A stretch of DNA of 64,000 nucleotides from Bradyrhizobium betae (GCF_004123905.1 NZ_MZXW01000021.1:124001-188000); one strand, 5' to 3'. Positions 8,796 to 17,983 are shown, numbered from the stretch's first letter. Notes: generated by a model from the sequence alone, not told the origin. Numbers and translations: made by a program.

Positions 8796-9743
8796 ATGTT
8801 GAAGACGATCTCGTTTGCCGGCGCCGCGATGGCGCTCGTCCTGAGCTCTGCGCCGTCCTTCGCCAAGGAGCTCAAGTCGATCGGCATTTCGCTCGGCTCG
8901 CTCGGCAATCCGTTCTTCGTCGCGTTGTCGAAGGGCGCCGAGTTCGAGGCCAGGAAGACCAATCCCAACGTCAAGATCACCACCGTCGGCTTCGAGTATG
9001 ATCTCGGCAAGCAGGTCACCCAGATCGACAATTTCATCGCCGCCGGCGTCGACCTGATCCTGCTCAATCCCGGCGATCCCAAGGCGGTCGGCCCGGCGAT
9101 CAAGAAGGCGCAGGCCGCCGGCATCGTCGTCGTTGCCGTCGACACCGCGGCCGAAGGCGCCGACGCCACGGTGACCACCAACAACGTCCAGGCCGGCGAG
9201 ATCTCCTGCCAGTACATCGTCGACAAGCTCGGGGGCAAAGGCGACGTGATCATCGAGAACGGCCCGCAGGTCTCCGCGGTGATCGACCGCGTCGTCGGCT
9301 GCAAGAACGTGCTCGGCAAGAACCCCGGCATCAAGGTCCTGTCCAACGATCAGGACGGCAAGGGCTCGCGTGAAGGCGGCCTCACGGTGGCGCAGGGCTA
9401 TCTGACCCGCTTTGCCAAGATCGACGCCATCTTCGCCATCAACGATCCGCAGGCGATCGGCACCGACCTTGCGGCACGCCAGCAGCAGCGCACCGGCATC
9501 GTCATCACCGCCGTCGACGGCGCGCCCGACATCGAAGCCGCCCTCAAGGACCCGCAGGCGGCGCAGATCCAGGCCTCGGCCTCGCAGGACCCGTTCTTCA
9601 TGGCCCGCCGCGCCGTGCAGGTCGGCGTCGGCATCCTCAACGGCCAGAAGCCGGCGTCCACAGTCGAGCTGCTGCCGTCGAAACTCGTGACGCGCGACAA
9701 TGTCGGCGAATACAAGGGCTGGACGTCGGACCGGTCGCAGTAG
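8796..9743 (+). CDS. Periplasmic sugar-binding protein (RbsB-like)
   Basis: A 315-residue type I periplasmic binding protein. It has a Sec signal peptide (hydrophobic MALVLSSAPSFA, cleavage near residue 23), then the first strand IGISLGSLGNPFFVALSKGAE, the hinge-proximal LILLNPGDPKAVGPAI and VVVAVDTAAEGADATVTTNN. The C-terminal half carries AIFAINDPQAIGTDLAA and VITAVDGAPDIEAAL, both typical of RbsB/XylF proteins. It captures the sugar for the permease and ATPase upstream. An AGGGAGG ribosome site precedes the ATG. The ligand is not deducible; the neighbouring xylulokinase-like gene suggests a pentose or pentitol. Confidence 0.9.
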   Translation: MLKTISFAGAAMALVLSSAPSFAKELKSIGISLGSLGNPFFVALSKGAEFEARKTNPNVKITTVGFEYDLGKQVTQIDNFIAAGVDLILLNPGDPKAVGPAIKKAQAAGIVVVAVDTAAEGADATVTTNNVQAGEISCQYIVDKLGGKGDVIIENGPQVSAVIDRVVGCKNVLGKNPGIKVLSNDQDGKGSREGGLTVAQGYLTRFAKIDAIFAINDPQAIGTDLAARQQQRTGIVITAVDGAPDIEAALKDPQAAQIQASASQDPFFMARRAVQVGVGILNGQKPASTVELLPSKLVTRDNVGEYKGWTSDRSQ

Positions 9744-9987
9744 AGGCGAGAGGACGGCCGGCGCCGGATGCGGCGCTGGCCTGTCGAGCGGAGTACAAAG
9801 CTGCTTGCATGGCGGGTAGCCTCGCCAACCGCACGCGATTCGAAGCGGAAACGACCGGACGCGATGTCAGGCGTCCTCAGCTTCGTTTCCGATTGCATTT
9901 GCTCGTGCAAATTCTCACACTGTCACTCGGAAAAGCCGCGGACGCGCCCGCGTCGGCAAGACGGCTTCCGCTTCTGGGGAGATCACC

Positions 9988-11262
9988 ATGCTGGGACTTT
10001 CATCTGCGTCGCGCAGCCTGTTGCTGGCCGGCGTTGTCTTCGGTGCGTTCACACTGTCCGCTGCGGCGCAGCAGCCCGCAAGCCCGCCTGCCGCGGGCGC
10101 AGCGCCGGCCGCCCAGCCGCTTCCTCCGGGTTCCCCCATGATCGGGCGCCCGGATGGTGAGGCCGCCGCAAAACTCGCCCCCGTCGCGCCGCCGCCGATT
10201 CCGGCACAGGCCGACAAGCTGCCACTCGCCAAGCTCAAGGTGCCCGCGGGCTTCAATGTCGAGGTCTATGCGTCCGGCATGGCGAACGCGCGCTCGCTCG
10301 CGCAGAGCGACAAGGGCACGGTGTTCGTCGGCAGCCGCCTCGTCGACAAGGTCTATGCCATCACCAACAAGGACGGCCAACGCGCGGTCAAGGTGATCGC
10401 ATCGGGCCTCTATCGCCCGAACGGTGTCGCCTTCAAGGACGGCACGCTCTACATCGCCGAATTGTCGAAGATCTCCAAGATCGAAAAGATCGACGAGAAC
10501 CTGGACAACCCGCCGAAGCCGACCGTCATCTACGACAAGCTGCCGAAGGACGAGGCGCATGGCTGGAAGTTCATCGGCATCGGCCCCGACAATAAGCTCT
10601 ATGTGCCGGTCGGCCAGCCCGGCAACAACGTGCTGCATGATGCCGATCACGGCCAGATCCGCCGGATGAATCTCGACGGCTCGGGCGCGGAGGTCTACGC
10701 GGTCGGCGTGCGCAACACGGTCGGCTTCGACTGGAATCCTGATACCAAGCAGCTCTACTTCACCGACAACGGCCGCGACTGGCTGTCGGAGACGGTGCCT
10801 GAGGACGAGCTCAACCGCGTCACCAAGGCCGGCGAGGACTTCGGCGCGCCGTTCTGCTACCAGGGCAACATCATCGACCAGGAGCTCGGCTGGGGCAAGG
10901 ACTGCAAGAACTACACGGCGCCGGTCGGCCTGATGGGCCCGCACACAGCGGCGCTCGGCATGCGCTTCTACACCGGCAGCATGTTCCCGAAGCCGTACAA
11001 GAACGCGATCTTCGTCGCGCGCCACGGCTCCTGGAACAAGTCGCAGAAGCAGGGCGGTGACGTCGTCGTCGTCAAGCTGAACAAGGATGGTACCGTGAAG
11101 TCGATGGAGCCGTTCCTGACCGGCTTCATTGAGGACAACAAATATGTCGGCCGCCCCGTCGATGTGATGCTGCTGAAGGACGGCTCCATGCTCGTCTCCG
11201 ACGACTGGAACGGCGCGGTCTACCGCGTCAGCTACGGCAAGCAGAAGGTCGCGGCGCAGTAG
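9988..11262 (+). CDS. Sorbosone dehydrogenase-family PQQ-type dehydrogenase
   Basis: A 424-residue exported beta-propeller enzyme. Residues ~1-28 form a signal peptide ending SAAAQQ, followed by an Ala/Pro-rich linker (~residues 28-75). The propeller shows LYRPNGVAFKDGTLYIAE, GLRN-like VGVRNTVGFDWNPDT, FTDNGRDWL, EDFGAPFCYQGN and the C-terminal ARHGSWNKSQKQGG and RPVDVMLLKDGSMLVSDDW. These motifs define the soluble glucose/sorbosone dehydrogenase fold. Related enzymes use PQQ and calcium in the periplasm to oxidize aldose-type sugars. A two-haem cytochrome c gene follows and may take its electrons. A second member of the family is at 21939. Confidence 0.88.
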   Translation: MLGLSSASRSLLLAGVVFGAFTLSAAAQQPASPPAAGAAPAAQPLPPGSPMIGRPDGEAAAKLAPVAPPPIPAQADKLPLAKLKVPAGFNVEVYASGMANARSLAQSDKGTVFVGSRLVDKVYAITNKDGQRAVKVIASGLYRPNGVAFKDGTLYIAELSKISKIEKIDENLDNPPKPTVIYDKLPKDEAHGWKFIGIGPDNKLYVPVGQPGNNVLHDADHGQIRRMNLDGSGAEVYAVGVRNTVGFDWNPDTKQLYFTDNGRDWLSETVPEDELNRVTKAGEDFGAPFCYQGNIIDQELGWGKDCKNYTAPVGLMGPHTAALGMRFYTGSMFPKPYKNAIFVARHGSWNKSQKQGGDVVVVKLNKDGTVKSMEPFLTGFIEDNKYVGRPVDVMLLKDGSMLVSDDWNGAVYRVSYGKQKVAAQ

Positions 11263-11276
11263 GTGCCAACCACACC

Positions 11277-11362
11277 GTCATTACGAGGAGCCCTTGCGAC
11301 GAAGCAATCCAGAATCTCTCCGCAGGGACAGCCTGGATTGCTTCGCTCCGCTCGCAATGACG
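11277..11362. repeat. Palindromic repeat (GTCATTGCGAGGAGC...GAAGCAATCC type)
   Basis: Left arm GTCATTACGAGGAGCCCTTG with GACGAAGCAATCCA, right arm TGGATTGCTTCGCTCCGCTC then GCAATGAC. An inverted-orientation copy lies at 35247-35332. Confidence 0.8.
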
Positions 11363-11382
11363 GAGTACGCAGGAAGCGGCTC

Positions 11383-11952
11383 ATGCACAAAACAATTACC
11401 GCCGCTCTGGCGCTTGCCTCCATCGCATGCGCCGCGTCCGCCGAAACCACCCAGGAGCGCACCGTGCCGTGCCTTGCCTGCCACGGCGAGCGCGGCACGT
11501 CCGAGACCGAGAACACGCCGTCGCTTGGCGGCCAACAGGCGCCTTATGCGCTGATCCAGCTCTTCATGTTCCGCGAGAAGCTGCGCGTGTTCGAACCGAT
11601 GAACGAGATGGCGAAGTCGTTGACGGACGATGATCTGCGCACCTTCTCCGACTTCATCGCCGCGTCGCCGAAGCCCGCAGCGCCGACGGATGCCACTGAT
11701 GCCGCACGCATGGCGCGCGGTGAAGCACTGGCGGCGCAAAACCGCTGCAACACCTGCCACAACACCGATTATTCCGGAAAGGAAAACGTCCCGCGCATCG
11801 CCAATCAGCGCGAGGACTATCTCGCTAAAACGCTCGCCGAATACAAGGACAACACCCGCCACGGCTATGATGCGACGATGGCCGACGTGATGCAGACGGT
11901 CGGCAAAGACCAGATCGGCGATCTCGGTTATTATCTCGCGCATGTCCGCTGA
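11383..11952 (+). CDS. Two-haem cytochrome c (c4/c553-like)
   Basis: A 189-residue exported cytochrome. A Sec signal peptide (residues 1-20, LASIACAASA) precedes two haem c attachment motifs, CLACH at residues 30-34 and CNTCH at ~122-126. The likely distal Met ligands are in FEPMNEMAKSL and ATMADVMQTV. The repeat of two ~80-residue domains is the layout of cytochrome c4 and related two-domain proteins. It lies 120 nt after the sorbosone-dehydrogenase-like gene with only a repeat between, so it may accept electrons from that enzyme and pass them to a terminal oxidase. The ATG at 11383 is chosen because the frame upstream is repeat sequence. Confidence 0.88.
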   Translation: MHKTITAALALASIACAASAETTQERTVPCLACHGERGTSETENTPSLGGQQAPYALIQLFMFREKLRVFEPMNEMAKSLTDDDLRTFSDFIAASPKPAAPTDATDAARMARGEALAAQNRCNTCHNTDYSGKENVPRIANQREDYLAKTLAEYKDNTRHGYDATMADVMQTVGKDQIGDLGYYLAHVR

Positions 11953-11974
11953 GATATCCCGCCGCAAAACGAGA

Positions 11975-12016
11975 CCTCATCCTGAAGAGCCCGCCAAGGC
12001 GGGCGTCTTGAAGGGT
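11975..12016. repeat. Hairpin repeat between convergent genes
   Basis: CCTCATCCTGAAGA and a near-complementary TCTTGAAGGGTGG flank a perfect inner stem GCCCGCC-AA-GGCGGGC (11989-12004). It sits between the convergent cytochrome c and response-regulator genes and could act as a bidirectional transcription end, although no T-run follows. Confidence 0.6.
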
Positions 12017-12063
12017 GGCGGCAAGGAGGAGAACGCTTTCCCCCGACGGACAGCAAACCGCTT

Positions 12064-12420
12064 CTATTGAGCAGCTTCCCCGAGCAGCGCTGCCGGGTAG
12101 ACCGGTTTGGTGAAGAACTTTGCGCCGGGCGGCAGCGGCCGGGGGAGCGGGTGACCGGAGATCACGATGATCCGCACATTGGAGCTCTGCTGCTGCGCAT
12201 AGTATGCGAGATCGACGCCGTCCATCTTTCCGACCAGGTTGATGTCGGTGATGATCAGGGACGGGTGCCGCATCTTCAGTGCCAGCGTCGCTGTCTCCGC
12301 ATCCTCGCATTGCAGCACGTCGAAATTTCGCTCTTCAAGCATCAGCGCGAGCATCTCGCGCTGGATGTCGTCGTCCTCGACGACGATCGCGATCGGGCGG
12401 ATCGGCTTTGACTGGCCCAT
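12064..12420 (-). CDS. Single-domain response regulator (CheY-like receiver)
   Basis: A 118-residue stand-alone receiver domain. The acidic pocket is E15-D16-D17 (VVEDDD), the phospho-acceptor is D59 (LIITDINLVG), the switch residue is S88 (IIVISGH) and the invariant Lys is K105 (KFFTKP). It has no output domain, so it would act by protein contact or phosphorelay with a histidine kinase that is not encoded nearby. It is convergent with the cytochrome gene and downstream of the patatin gene on the same strand. Confidence 0.9.
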   Translation of the reverse strand: MGQSKPIRPIAIVVEDDDIQREMLALMLEERNFDVLQCEDAETATLALKMRHPSLIITDINLVGKMDGVDLAYYAQQQSSNVRIIVISGHPLPRPLPPGAKFFTKPVYPAALLGEAAQ

Positions 12421-12549
12421 GATTGCACCTCGCTGACACTATCATTTGTTAAGTGCGCAGGGAGGAGTCGGTTCCCGCCATGATGCGTCGAGTTCCGCTC
12501 ACATCGGAGTGTTCACGGCAAAGTCATCCATCGTCGCACCGACCGCTCT

Positions 12550-15500
12550 TTACGCGGCGGCGGGCTTGGCCGCTGCGGGCTTCTGGCTTTTGAGCGTCTT
12601 CATGATCGACAGGAACGTGGGCGGCGCCTTGGTCGTCGGGTCGACCACAAGCCCTCCGCCGGATTGGAACGCGCGGTCTGCGATCTCGTAGCCGAGCGCA
12701 CGGTAGCTCTCGAATTGCGATTCCGAGAAGAACTGGTTCAGCGTCGACTCATGCGGAAACGTCCCGTGGGCGATCGCATAGCTCAGGACGCTCATGGGCT
12801 CCGTGCCGTGCAGGCCCGACTTGAAGTACAGGAGCAGCCCGTCTTCTGAATCGCCCTCGTCGGCCTCGCTATAGCGAATGTCGCCAATCGCCCAGTACGG
12901 CGCTGCTTCAGCAGGGCTCGGACGTTCCTTGAAGCGCTTCTTGAGGAGGTCCAGCCCTTGCAGGTCGATCCGCACGCCGAGATCGATCCATATCTTGCGA
13001 AGCGCGTTGCCGAGGTCCTCGAAGGTGTAATCGGGATCACAGCCGGCGTCGCTGACCACGATCACGCGGCAGCGCCGGCGCACCATCTCGTAGAGGCCGA
13101 GATTCTCGAAGTGCCCACCGTCGGTCAGGTAGACCCAGCGTTCGGTCTCGCTCGTCAGGCCGAACATTTCCATGAAGAACGGCCGGAGCGCGAACCGCGG
13201 CTTGACCCTCGCGTAGTCGGTATTGTCGCCGCGCGGGTTGGCCAGCCACCAGCCGAGGCGCACGTTGAACAGCGCCATCAGGAAGGCGACGCCCGGCGAT
13301 GAATTGTAACCCATGCTCGGGCTGACGGCAGCGCCCGAGATCGCCATGGCGGTCCCGAGCGTCAGGCCAAGCGGCGGTCCGCCGTAAGGATGCGGCTGCT
13401 TGGCCGTGGCGTACGTCGTGCGATACGCGCCATCGGAAAATACAGCGCTGCCGCTGCCGCAATGCAGAGGCGAGAACGTGAACGGCGCAGCCATCCGTTC
13501 CTGCCATGCCAGGTTCTTGGATGACACGAGGTTGAGCGCCGCGCTGATGACGTGGAACGGCTTCCAATGTGGGCCTCTCGGTTGAACGCCGTGCTCCCAC
13601 AGCTCGTGTAGATACGGGCTGTCGCTGCTGTCGAAATCGGTAAAGGCATTCTTGGTCTTGTCGCGGTCTCTCTCGCGGCGTGAAGCACCCAGGAAGGCGC
13701 GCACCAGGCGATTCCGGTAAATGCTATGGAGCGAGTAGCGGTTGATGCTGAGCACGAGGGAGGCTGCGATGATCAGCCCCGCGAGCAAGACACCGACCAG
13801 GAGCACGATCCCCCAGGGCATATGATCGGCGCCAGCCTCGAAAGAGCTGAACGCCGCGTCCCAGCCGATGGATAGCAGAGCGACCAGGACTGCCGCGAAA
13901 ATCGCGGCTGCGATTGCTGCGATCGTGTTGAGGCTGAGATATTGACGAAGGCCCGACACCTGCTCGGCGGCGGCCTTGGTCTTCGAGCTCGCGCCCAGGA
14001 CGACTGAAATCAGTCCGGAAAGTCCTCCGCCGGCCACCAGCGAGGGGACGGATGCGGTGCCAAGATAGCTCTTGATCCATTCTGCGGCGGGCGGTGCGCC
14101 GAGCACGAGTCCGAACCACAGCAGCCAGCCGATATAGGCCAGCGTGAAAAGGCCGCTCGAGCGCGCCTGGAATTCGAGGCCCACGTCGACCTCGGACAGG
14201 AATTCGGCAAACGAGATATAGATCACGTCGGCGACGATGCGCGCCATCACGATCCAGGGCAGCCCGAGCACGCAGGCAAAACGCGCTGCCGCGGCGTCGG
14301 CGCCCGGTGGGCTGTAATACCAGAGCAAGGCGAGTCCTGCCGCACTCAGCAGGCCAAAAGCTGCGCCGGCGACGCACCAGGCGAAAAGATCGATCCATGG
14401 ATGTTTGGGACGGTTCGCGAGCGATAGCTGGGCCGACCTTCCAAAAACAAATGGCCATGCGCGCGCCAGCACCCAGGACAAGAAGAAGAACAAAACGCCA
14501 AGGATGGCGCCGCGCATGACCACGTGGACGTAGAATTGAGCTCCCTTGTCCTGCGCGCCGAATTTGAATCCGAGGATATCGGTCACCTTCGTGAGGGTCG
14601 AGAGGCCGTATTCGCTTTGCAGCACGAAAACCAGCAGTGCGGCTCCGATGAGGAAGGGGGCGAGATCGCAAACAAGAAACCGCGGTTGCGGGACATTGAT
14701 GCATCCGCGCGCGGGACGGTTCGCGGCGGAGAACGACAAGGACATCAGGAAGCAGAGGGTCGGTACGATCATCAGACCCAGAAACCACCCCGACGTATTG
14801 TCGGTTGTGATCTTGTGGGCATCGATGACGGCATAGGAGAGTGCTTTGGTGACGAGCACCGCAAGGATCATCGGCGGGACGAGCAGGATCCAGTTCAGGA
14901 ACAGATTGCGCAGGACGCCGGCGACATCACTCCACAGATCGGGAGAGATCGACGAGAAACTTGGCGCGAGAAAGTGGGAGTTGCGCCGGAGGTTGGAGAC
15001 CGGCTCGGCTTCCTCGTGATCCCTGATTTGGCCGACGGTGCACCGCTCGTTGAGCGCCGAAACCACCGGGTTCGCAGCACCCTGCTTGCGCTCCCGGCAG
15101 AGCCAGGCGGATAGCCAGCTGCCGATATAGCCGCCTCCTGATACGGTCGACAGATACTCGAACTGTGTCAGAGCCGGGCCGGCTTCCTCGCCCTGGCGCT
15201 TCGACGTCACGTTCAGGGCCGCGATCCTTTGCAGGATACCGAGGGCGAACGACGCACTGCGGATTCCGCCGCCGGACAGACACAGGGCCCATCGATCGTC
15301 AGCGTTCAGTGCCTGGTAGACTTTCTGGAGGTCGTCGGGGACCGCCGCGGTCGGCGGCGGGATTTTGGGAGGCGCATCGGCGAAGAGATAGACCGGTTCC
15401 GGCGAGGTCGCGGGTGCCGGCTTTGGCGGCTCTGGTTGCTTGGGCGGCTCTGGTTGCTTTGGCGAACCGTTGCCGTTTCGCTCGAATTGCAGAGCTGCGC

Positions 15501-15555
15501 CCGCGAGCGCGCGTCGCTCCTCCCAAAGCACCTGTGAAAGGTTCAATGCCCCCAT
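12550..15555 (-). CDS. Membrane-embedded patatin-like phospholipase (split catalytic domain)
   Basis: A 1001-residue protein. After a Pro/Glu-rich N-terminus (residues ~32-55), the oxyanion loop LSGGGIRSASFALG lies at ~93-106 and the probable nucleophile is S139 in YLSTVSGGGYIGSWL. A block of about 10 hydrophobic helices follows (~215-600). Soluble sequence then resumes, with the catalytic-dyad motif DGGHFENLGLYE at about residue 812. The Ser-Asp dyad of patatin-like acyl hydrolases is therefore split by a polytopic membrane block. It should hydrolyse phospholipid or another acyl lipid at the inner membrane. The position before the nucleophile is Thr rather than the Gly of G-x-S-x-G. The C-terminus is Ala/Lys/Pro-rich. 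Confidence 0.82.
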   Translation of the reverse strand: MGALNLSQVLWEERRALAGAALQFERNGNGSPKQPEPPKQPEPPKPAPATSPEPVYLFADAPPKIPPPTAAVPDDLQKVYQALNADDRWALCLSGGGIRSASFALGILQRIAALNVTSKRQGEEAGPALTQFEYLSTVSGGGYIGSWLSAWLCRERKQGAANPVVSALNERCTVGQIRDHEEAEPVSNLRRNSHFLAPSFSSISPDLWSDVAGVLRNLFLNWILLVPPMILAVLVTKALSYAVIDAHKITTDNTSGWFLGLMIVPTLCFLMSLSFSAANRPARGCINVPQPRFLVCDLAPFLIGAALLVFVLQSEYGLSTLTKVTDILGFKFGAQDKGAQFYVHVVMRGAILGVLFFFLSWVLARAWPFVFGRSAQLSLANRPKHPWIDLFAWCVAGAAFGLLSAAGLALLWYYSPPGADAAAARFACVLGLPWIVMARIVADVIYISFAEFLSEVDVGLEFQARSSGLFTLAYIGWLLWFGLVLGAPPAAEWIKSYLGTASVPSLVAGGGLSGLISVVLGASSKTKAAAEQVSGLRQYLSLNTIAAIAAAIFAAVLVALLSIGWDAAFSSFEAGADHMPWGIVLLVGVLLAGLIIAASLVLSINRYSLHSIYRNRLVRAFLGASRRERDRDKTKNAFTDFDSSDSPYLHELWEHGVQPRGPHWKPFHVISAALNLVSSKNLAWQERMAAPFTFSPLHCGSGSAVFSDGAYRTTYATAKQPHPYGGPPLGLTLGTAMAISGAAVSPSMGYNSSPGVAFLMALFNVRLGWWLANPRGDNTDYARVKPRFALRPFFMEMFGLTSETERWVYLTDGGHFENLGLYEMVRRRCRVIVVSDAGCDPDYTFEDLGNALRKIWIDLGVRIDLQGLDLLKKRFKERPSPAEAAPYWAIGDIRYSEADEGDSEDGLLLYFKSGLHGTEPMSVLSYAIAHGTFPHESTLNQFFSESQFESYRALGYEIADRAFQSGGGLVVDPTTKAPPTFLSIMKTLKSQKPAAAKPAAA

Positions 15556-15716
15556 GACGCCCCTCCGCCTGTTTCACCGAGACCGGCCCAAGCTACCGAG
15601 ATCGGCGAAGGTGTACGTGTGAAGCAGTTCACACGCACGTGCAAATTGTTATGGCCGGCCGGACGGGATGCGAAGCCGATCAAGTCCAGGGAGAGGCGGG
15701 AAGGTTCGACGGCCGA

Positions 15717-15986
15717 TCACTTCAATTTCTCCAGCAATTCTTGCGCGTCGCCGAGCAGGACCCGGATTTGATCTCGCTCGGCCGTCGCGTCCCGCGCGAA
15801 CAGCCCATGCTTCCGGGCATTCCGGTTTCCTTTCGGCGCGCCGCACCTCCGCGCTCCCCCGTGCATACGGCAGCGAGTCTTGCCGATCACCGCCGGCGCG
15901 CAGCACGCGCCGCCCTCGCGGGTTTTGGCGCCGCAGCGGGGACTGGCCAGCATCGCCTCCGTGTTGCGGGCGTGCGAGCTGGTCAT
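15717..15986 (-). CDS. Small Cys/His motif protein (HGGA...GAPKGNxNAxKHG family)
   Basis: An 89-residue protein. Conserved-looking elements are RCGAKTREGGACCAPAV, RCRMHGGA (residues ~42-49), GAPKGNRNARKHGLFARDA and a C-terminal helix ending QELLEKLK. The Cys and His positions (C21, C30, C31, C42, H45) could bind a metal. Proteins with this HGG/KHG pattern are common in Rhizobiales and in prophage neighbourhoods, but I know of no assigned function. The ATG at 15986 overlaps the stop of the preceding gene by 4 nt (ATGA), so the two are translationally coupled. Confidence 0.72.
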   Translation of the reverse strand: MTSSHARNTEAMLASPRCGAKTREGGACCAPAVIGKTRCRMHGGARRCGAPKGNRNARKHGLFARDATAERDQIRVLLGDAQELLEKLK

Positions 15987-16588
15987 CGGCCGGCGCCTTG
16001 CGTTACCTCCCTCGGCCCCGTCTCCGCAACAAGCACGTTCGCATGCTGGGTGACGTTGCCCACGATCGCCCGTCCGCCGTCCTGCACGGACAGGTTCTTC
16101 ACCGTGATCGCGCGCTCGTCGCTGTTGCGGTGGCGGCTCAGCGCCTCGACCTGGGCGGCGAAGGTGCGGGTGAGCCGGGTCAATGCGCGTGTGACGCCCT
16201 CCTGCTGCGGAAGATTGTCCGTGCAGGCGAGGCGACACGCGCAGCGCATCGCCGCCACGTGAACGGAGGCCATCTGCGACAGCAGCATGGCCTCGATGGA
16301 ATCCCTCGGCGCGATGCTCCTGATCATCGAGATCATGAAGGCGAGGTTGGTCTCATCGGGGGTCTGTCCGACTGCGCTCGCCTTGGCCAGCTGCCTGAGC
16401 AGTCCGTGCAGCGCATCGCGGTCGACGGCGCCGAGCGCTTCGGACAGCAACTGTTCGCCGGCCTGTGGGTCGGGATGGCTGATCGCAATGCGGCGCTTGT
16501 AGAATTTGACTCGCGGATTCGCTGCGGGGGCGCTGCGATCGTTTGCCGCAAGCGGTGAGGCGATGTGAAGGCTTGGAACTGTCGTCAT
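15983..16588 (-). CDS. Conserved hypothetical protein, coupled to the HGG protein
   Basis: A 201-residue soluble protein that I do not recognise by function. It is mostly helical by composition: a central DRDALHGLLRQLAKAS, NLAFMISMIRSIAPRDSIEA, LLSQMASVHVAAMRCACRLA, then a C-terminal VKNLSVQDGGRAIVGNVTQ strand-like stretch. No signal peptide or membrane helix is seen. The ATG at 16588 has an AAAGGA site upstream. Its stop overlaps the next start, so it forms a two-gene unit with the HGG-motif protein; the pair probably works together. Confidence 0.7.
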   Translation of the reverse strand: MTTVPSLHIASPLAANDRSAPAANPRVKFYKRRIAISHPDPQAGEQLLSEALGAVDRDALHGLLRQLAKASAVGQTPDETNLAFMISMIRSIAPRDSIEAMLLSQMASVHVAAMRCACRLACTDNLPQQEGVTRALTRLTRTFAAQVEALSRHRNSDERAITVKNLSVQDGGRAIVGNVTQHANVLVAETGPREVTQGAGR

Positions 16589-16998
16589 GGGCCGTGTCCT
16601 TTGTTGCTGGCGCAGGCGCGCGCGACCGTTCGCCGTCGCGCGCGGATGCGGATTTCGGGATGTCGATGAAGGGTTTACGCGCAACAACGCCGGGGCGGCC
16701 GTGGCCGCGCAGGGGAGCATGCTTGCTATTGTTGCGATGATGCCATTATGCCCCTGTTTTGCCCGACGAGTCAAATCGTTTTCGTAAAATCCGTAAGCGC
16801 TTGATTTTGCAGCGGCGCCCTACTGTGCATGGGGTTGTTTTCGCATTCTTGTTCGCAAGCGAGGCTCTCCTGCCGCACGGCGGAATGCCGGTGGGGAAAC
16901 GCGATTGCGAAATCCGGCGTGACCGCTAATCATGCGGCCTGCATGCGCCGCACCAACAAACATGCACAAGCAGCGCATCGAGGTCCGGGAGAAAGCGA
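16589..16998. other. 410 nt divergent intergenic region
   Basis: No credible gene. It separates the minus-strand unknown pair from the plus-strand TctC gene, so it must hold both promoters. It contains one copy of a dispersed TTGACYCGTCGGGCAAAACA element (16741-16775, minus orientation) and is visibly richer in A/T than the flanking genes around 16770-16860. Confidence 0.6.
16741..16775 (-). repeat. Dispersed TTGACYCGTCGGGCAAAACA element, copy 1
   Basis: Read on the minus strand it is TTGACTCGTCGGGCAAAACA followed by GGGGCATAATGGCA. Two further copies are at 59871 and 63313. No open frame or strong palindrome; function unknown. Confidence 0.6.
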
Positions 16999-17982
16999 AT
17001 GCAACGAACGGCTCGCCTGCTGGCGCTGATTGCCGGATTGTGCGCCTGTGCGCTGGCGACGGAGGCCGCCGCGCAAAAATACCCGACGCGGCCGGTCAAG
17101 ATCATGGTCGGCTTCAGCGCAGGCGGTCCGGTCGATGTGGTCGCGCGCATCATCGGCGATCGGTTAGGTGCAAAACTCGGACAGCCCTTCGTGGTCGAGA
17201 ACCGCGCCGGCGCCAACGGTATGATCGCCGCCGAAGGCGTCGCGCATGCGGACGCGGACGGCTACACGATGCTGGCCTGCAACTCGTCCACGATCACGCT
17301 CAACAAGACGCTGTTCAAGGACATCCGCTACGACCCGCAAGGCGACTTCGCGCCGCTGACCACCGTCATCTCGGCGCCGCTCGTGCTCGTGGTCAATCCC
17401 GAGAATCCCAAGACTGCGAACATCAAGACCCTCGCCGATCTCGTCGCAGCGGCAAGGGCCGCGCCGGGCGAGCTCGCCTACGGCTCCGGCGGCAACGGCA
17501 ACCTCGCCCATCTCGCCATGGAGCTGTTGAGCCAGCGCGCCGGCATCAAGATGATCCACGTGCCCTATCGCGGCGGCGCGGCCTCCGAGGTCGGCATCCT
17601 CGCGCAGGAGGTGCTGGCGGTGTTCGATCCGCTCTCCGCGGTGCCGCTGGTGAAGGGCGGAAAGCTGCGCGCGCTCGCGGTGTCATCGGCCGAGCGGCTG
17701 CCGTCGCTGCCAGATGTGCCGACCGTCGCGGAAGCCGGCTATCCCGGCTTCGACCTCTCGTTCTGGGTCGGCTTCTTCATGCCGAAGGCTGTGCCCGCGC
17801 CGATCCTCGAGACGTTGCACCGGGAGATCGTCACGGCGGCCAAGGATCCGGCCGTCGCGGAGAAGCTCGGCTCGCAGGGCGTCGTCAACGTGCTCAGCCC
17901 GGCCGAGTATGCCGCGAAGATCGCGAAGGAGACAAAGGAGCTCGCTGAGGTCGTGGCCGCCGCGAACATCAAGGCGGAGTGA
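16999..17982 (+). CDS. TctC/Bug-family periplasmic solute-binding protein
   Basis: A 327-residue tripartite tricarboxylate transporter receptor. A Sec signal peptide (ALIAGLCACALATEAAA, cleavage near residue 25) is followed by the family start YPTRPVKIMVGFSAGGPVDV and FVVENRAGANGMIAAEGVA, which form the ligand-carboxylate pocket, then VPYRGGAASEVGILAQEVLAV and FDLSFWVGFFMPKAVP. It would bind a carboxylated ligand in the periplasm. No TctA/TctB membrane genes are nearby; orphan Bug proteins are frequent in this group of bacteria. An agggag-like site (GGGAGAAAGCG) precedes the ATG. It is convergent with the transglycosylase gene with one base between the stops. Confidence 0.9.
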   Translation: MQRTARLLALIAGLCACALATEAAAQKYPTRPVKIMVGFSAGGPVDVVARIIGDRLGAKLGQPFVVENRAGANGMIAAEGVAHADADGYTMLACNSSTITLNKTLFKDIRYDPQGDFAPLTTVISAPLVLVVNPENPKTANIKTLADLVAAARAAPGELAYGSGGNGNLAHLAMELLSQRAGIKMIHVPYRGGAASEVGILAQEVLAVFDPLSAVPLVKGGKLRALAVSSAERLPSLPDVPTVAEAGYPGFDLSFWVGFFMPKAVPAPILETLHREIVTAAKDPAVAEKLGSQGVVNVLSPAEYAAKIAKETKELAEVVAAANIKAE

Positions 17983-17983
17983 T

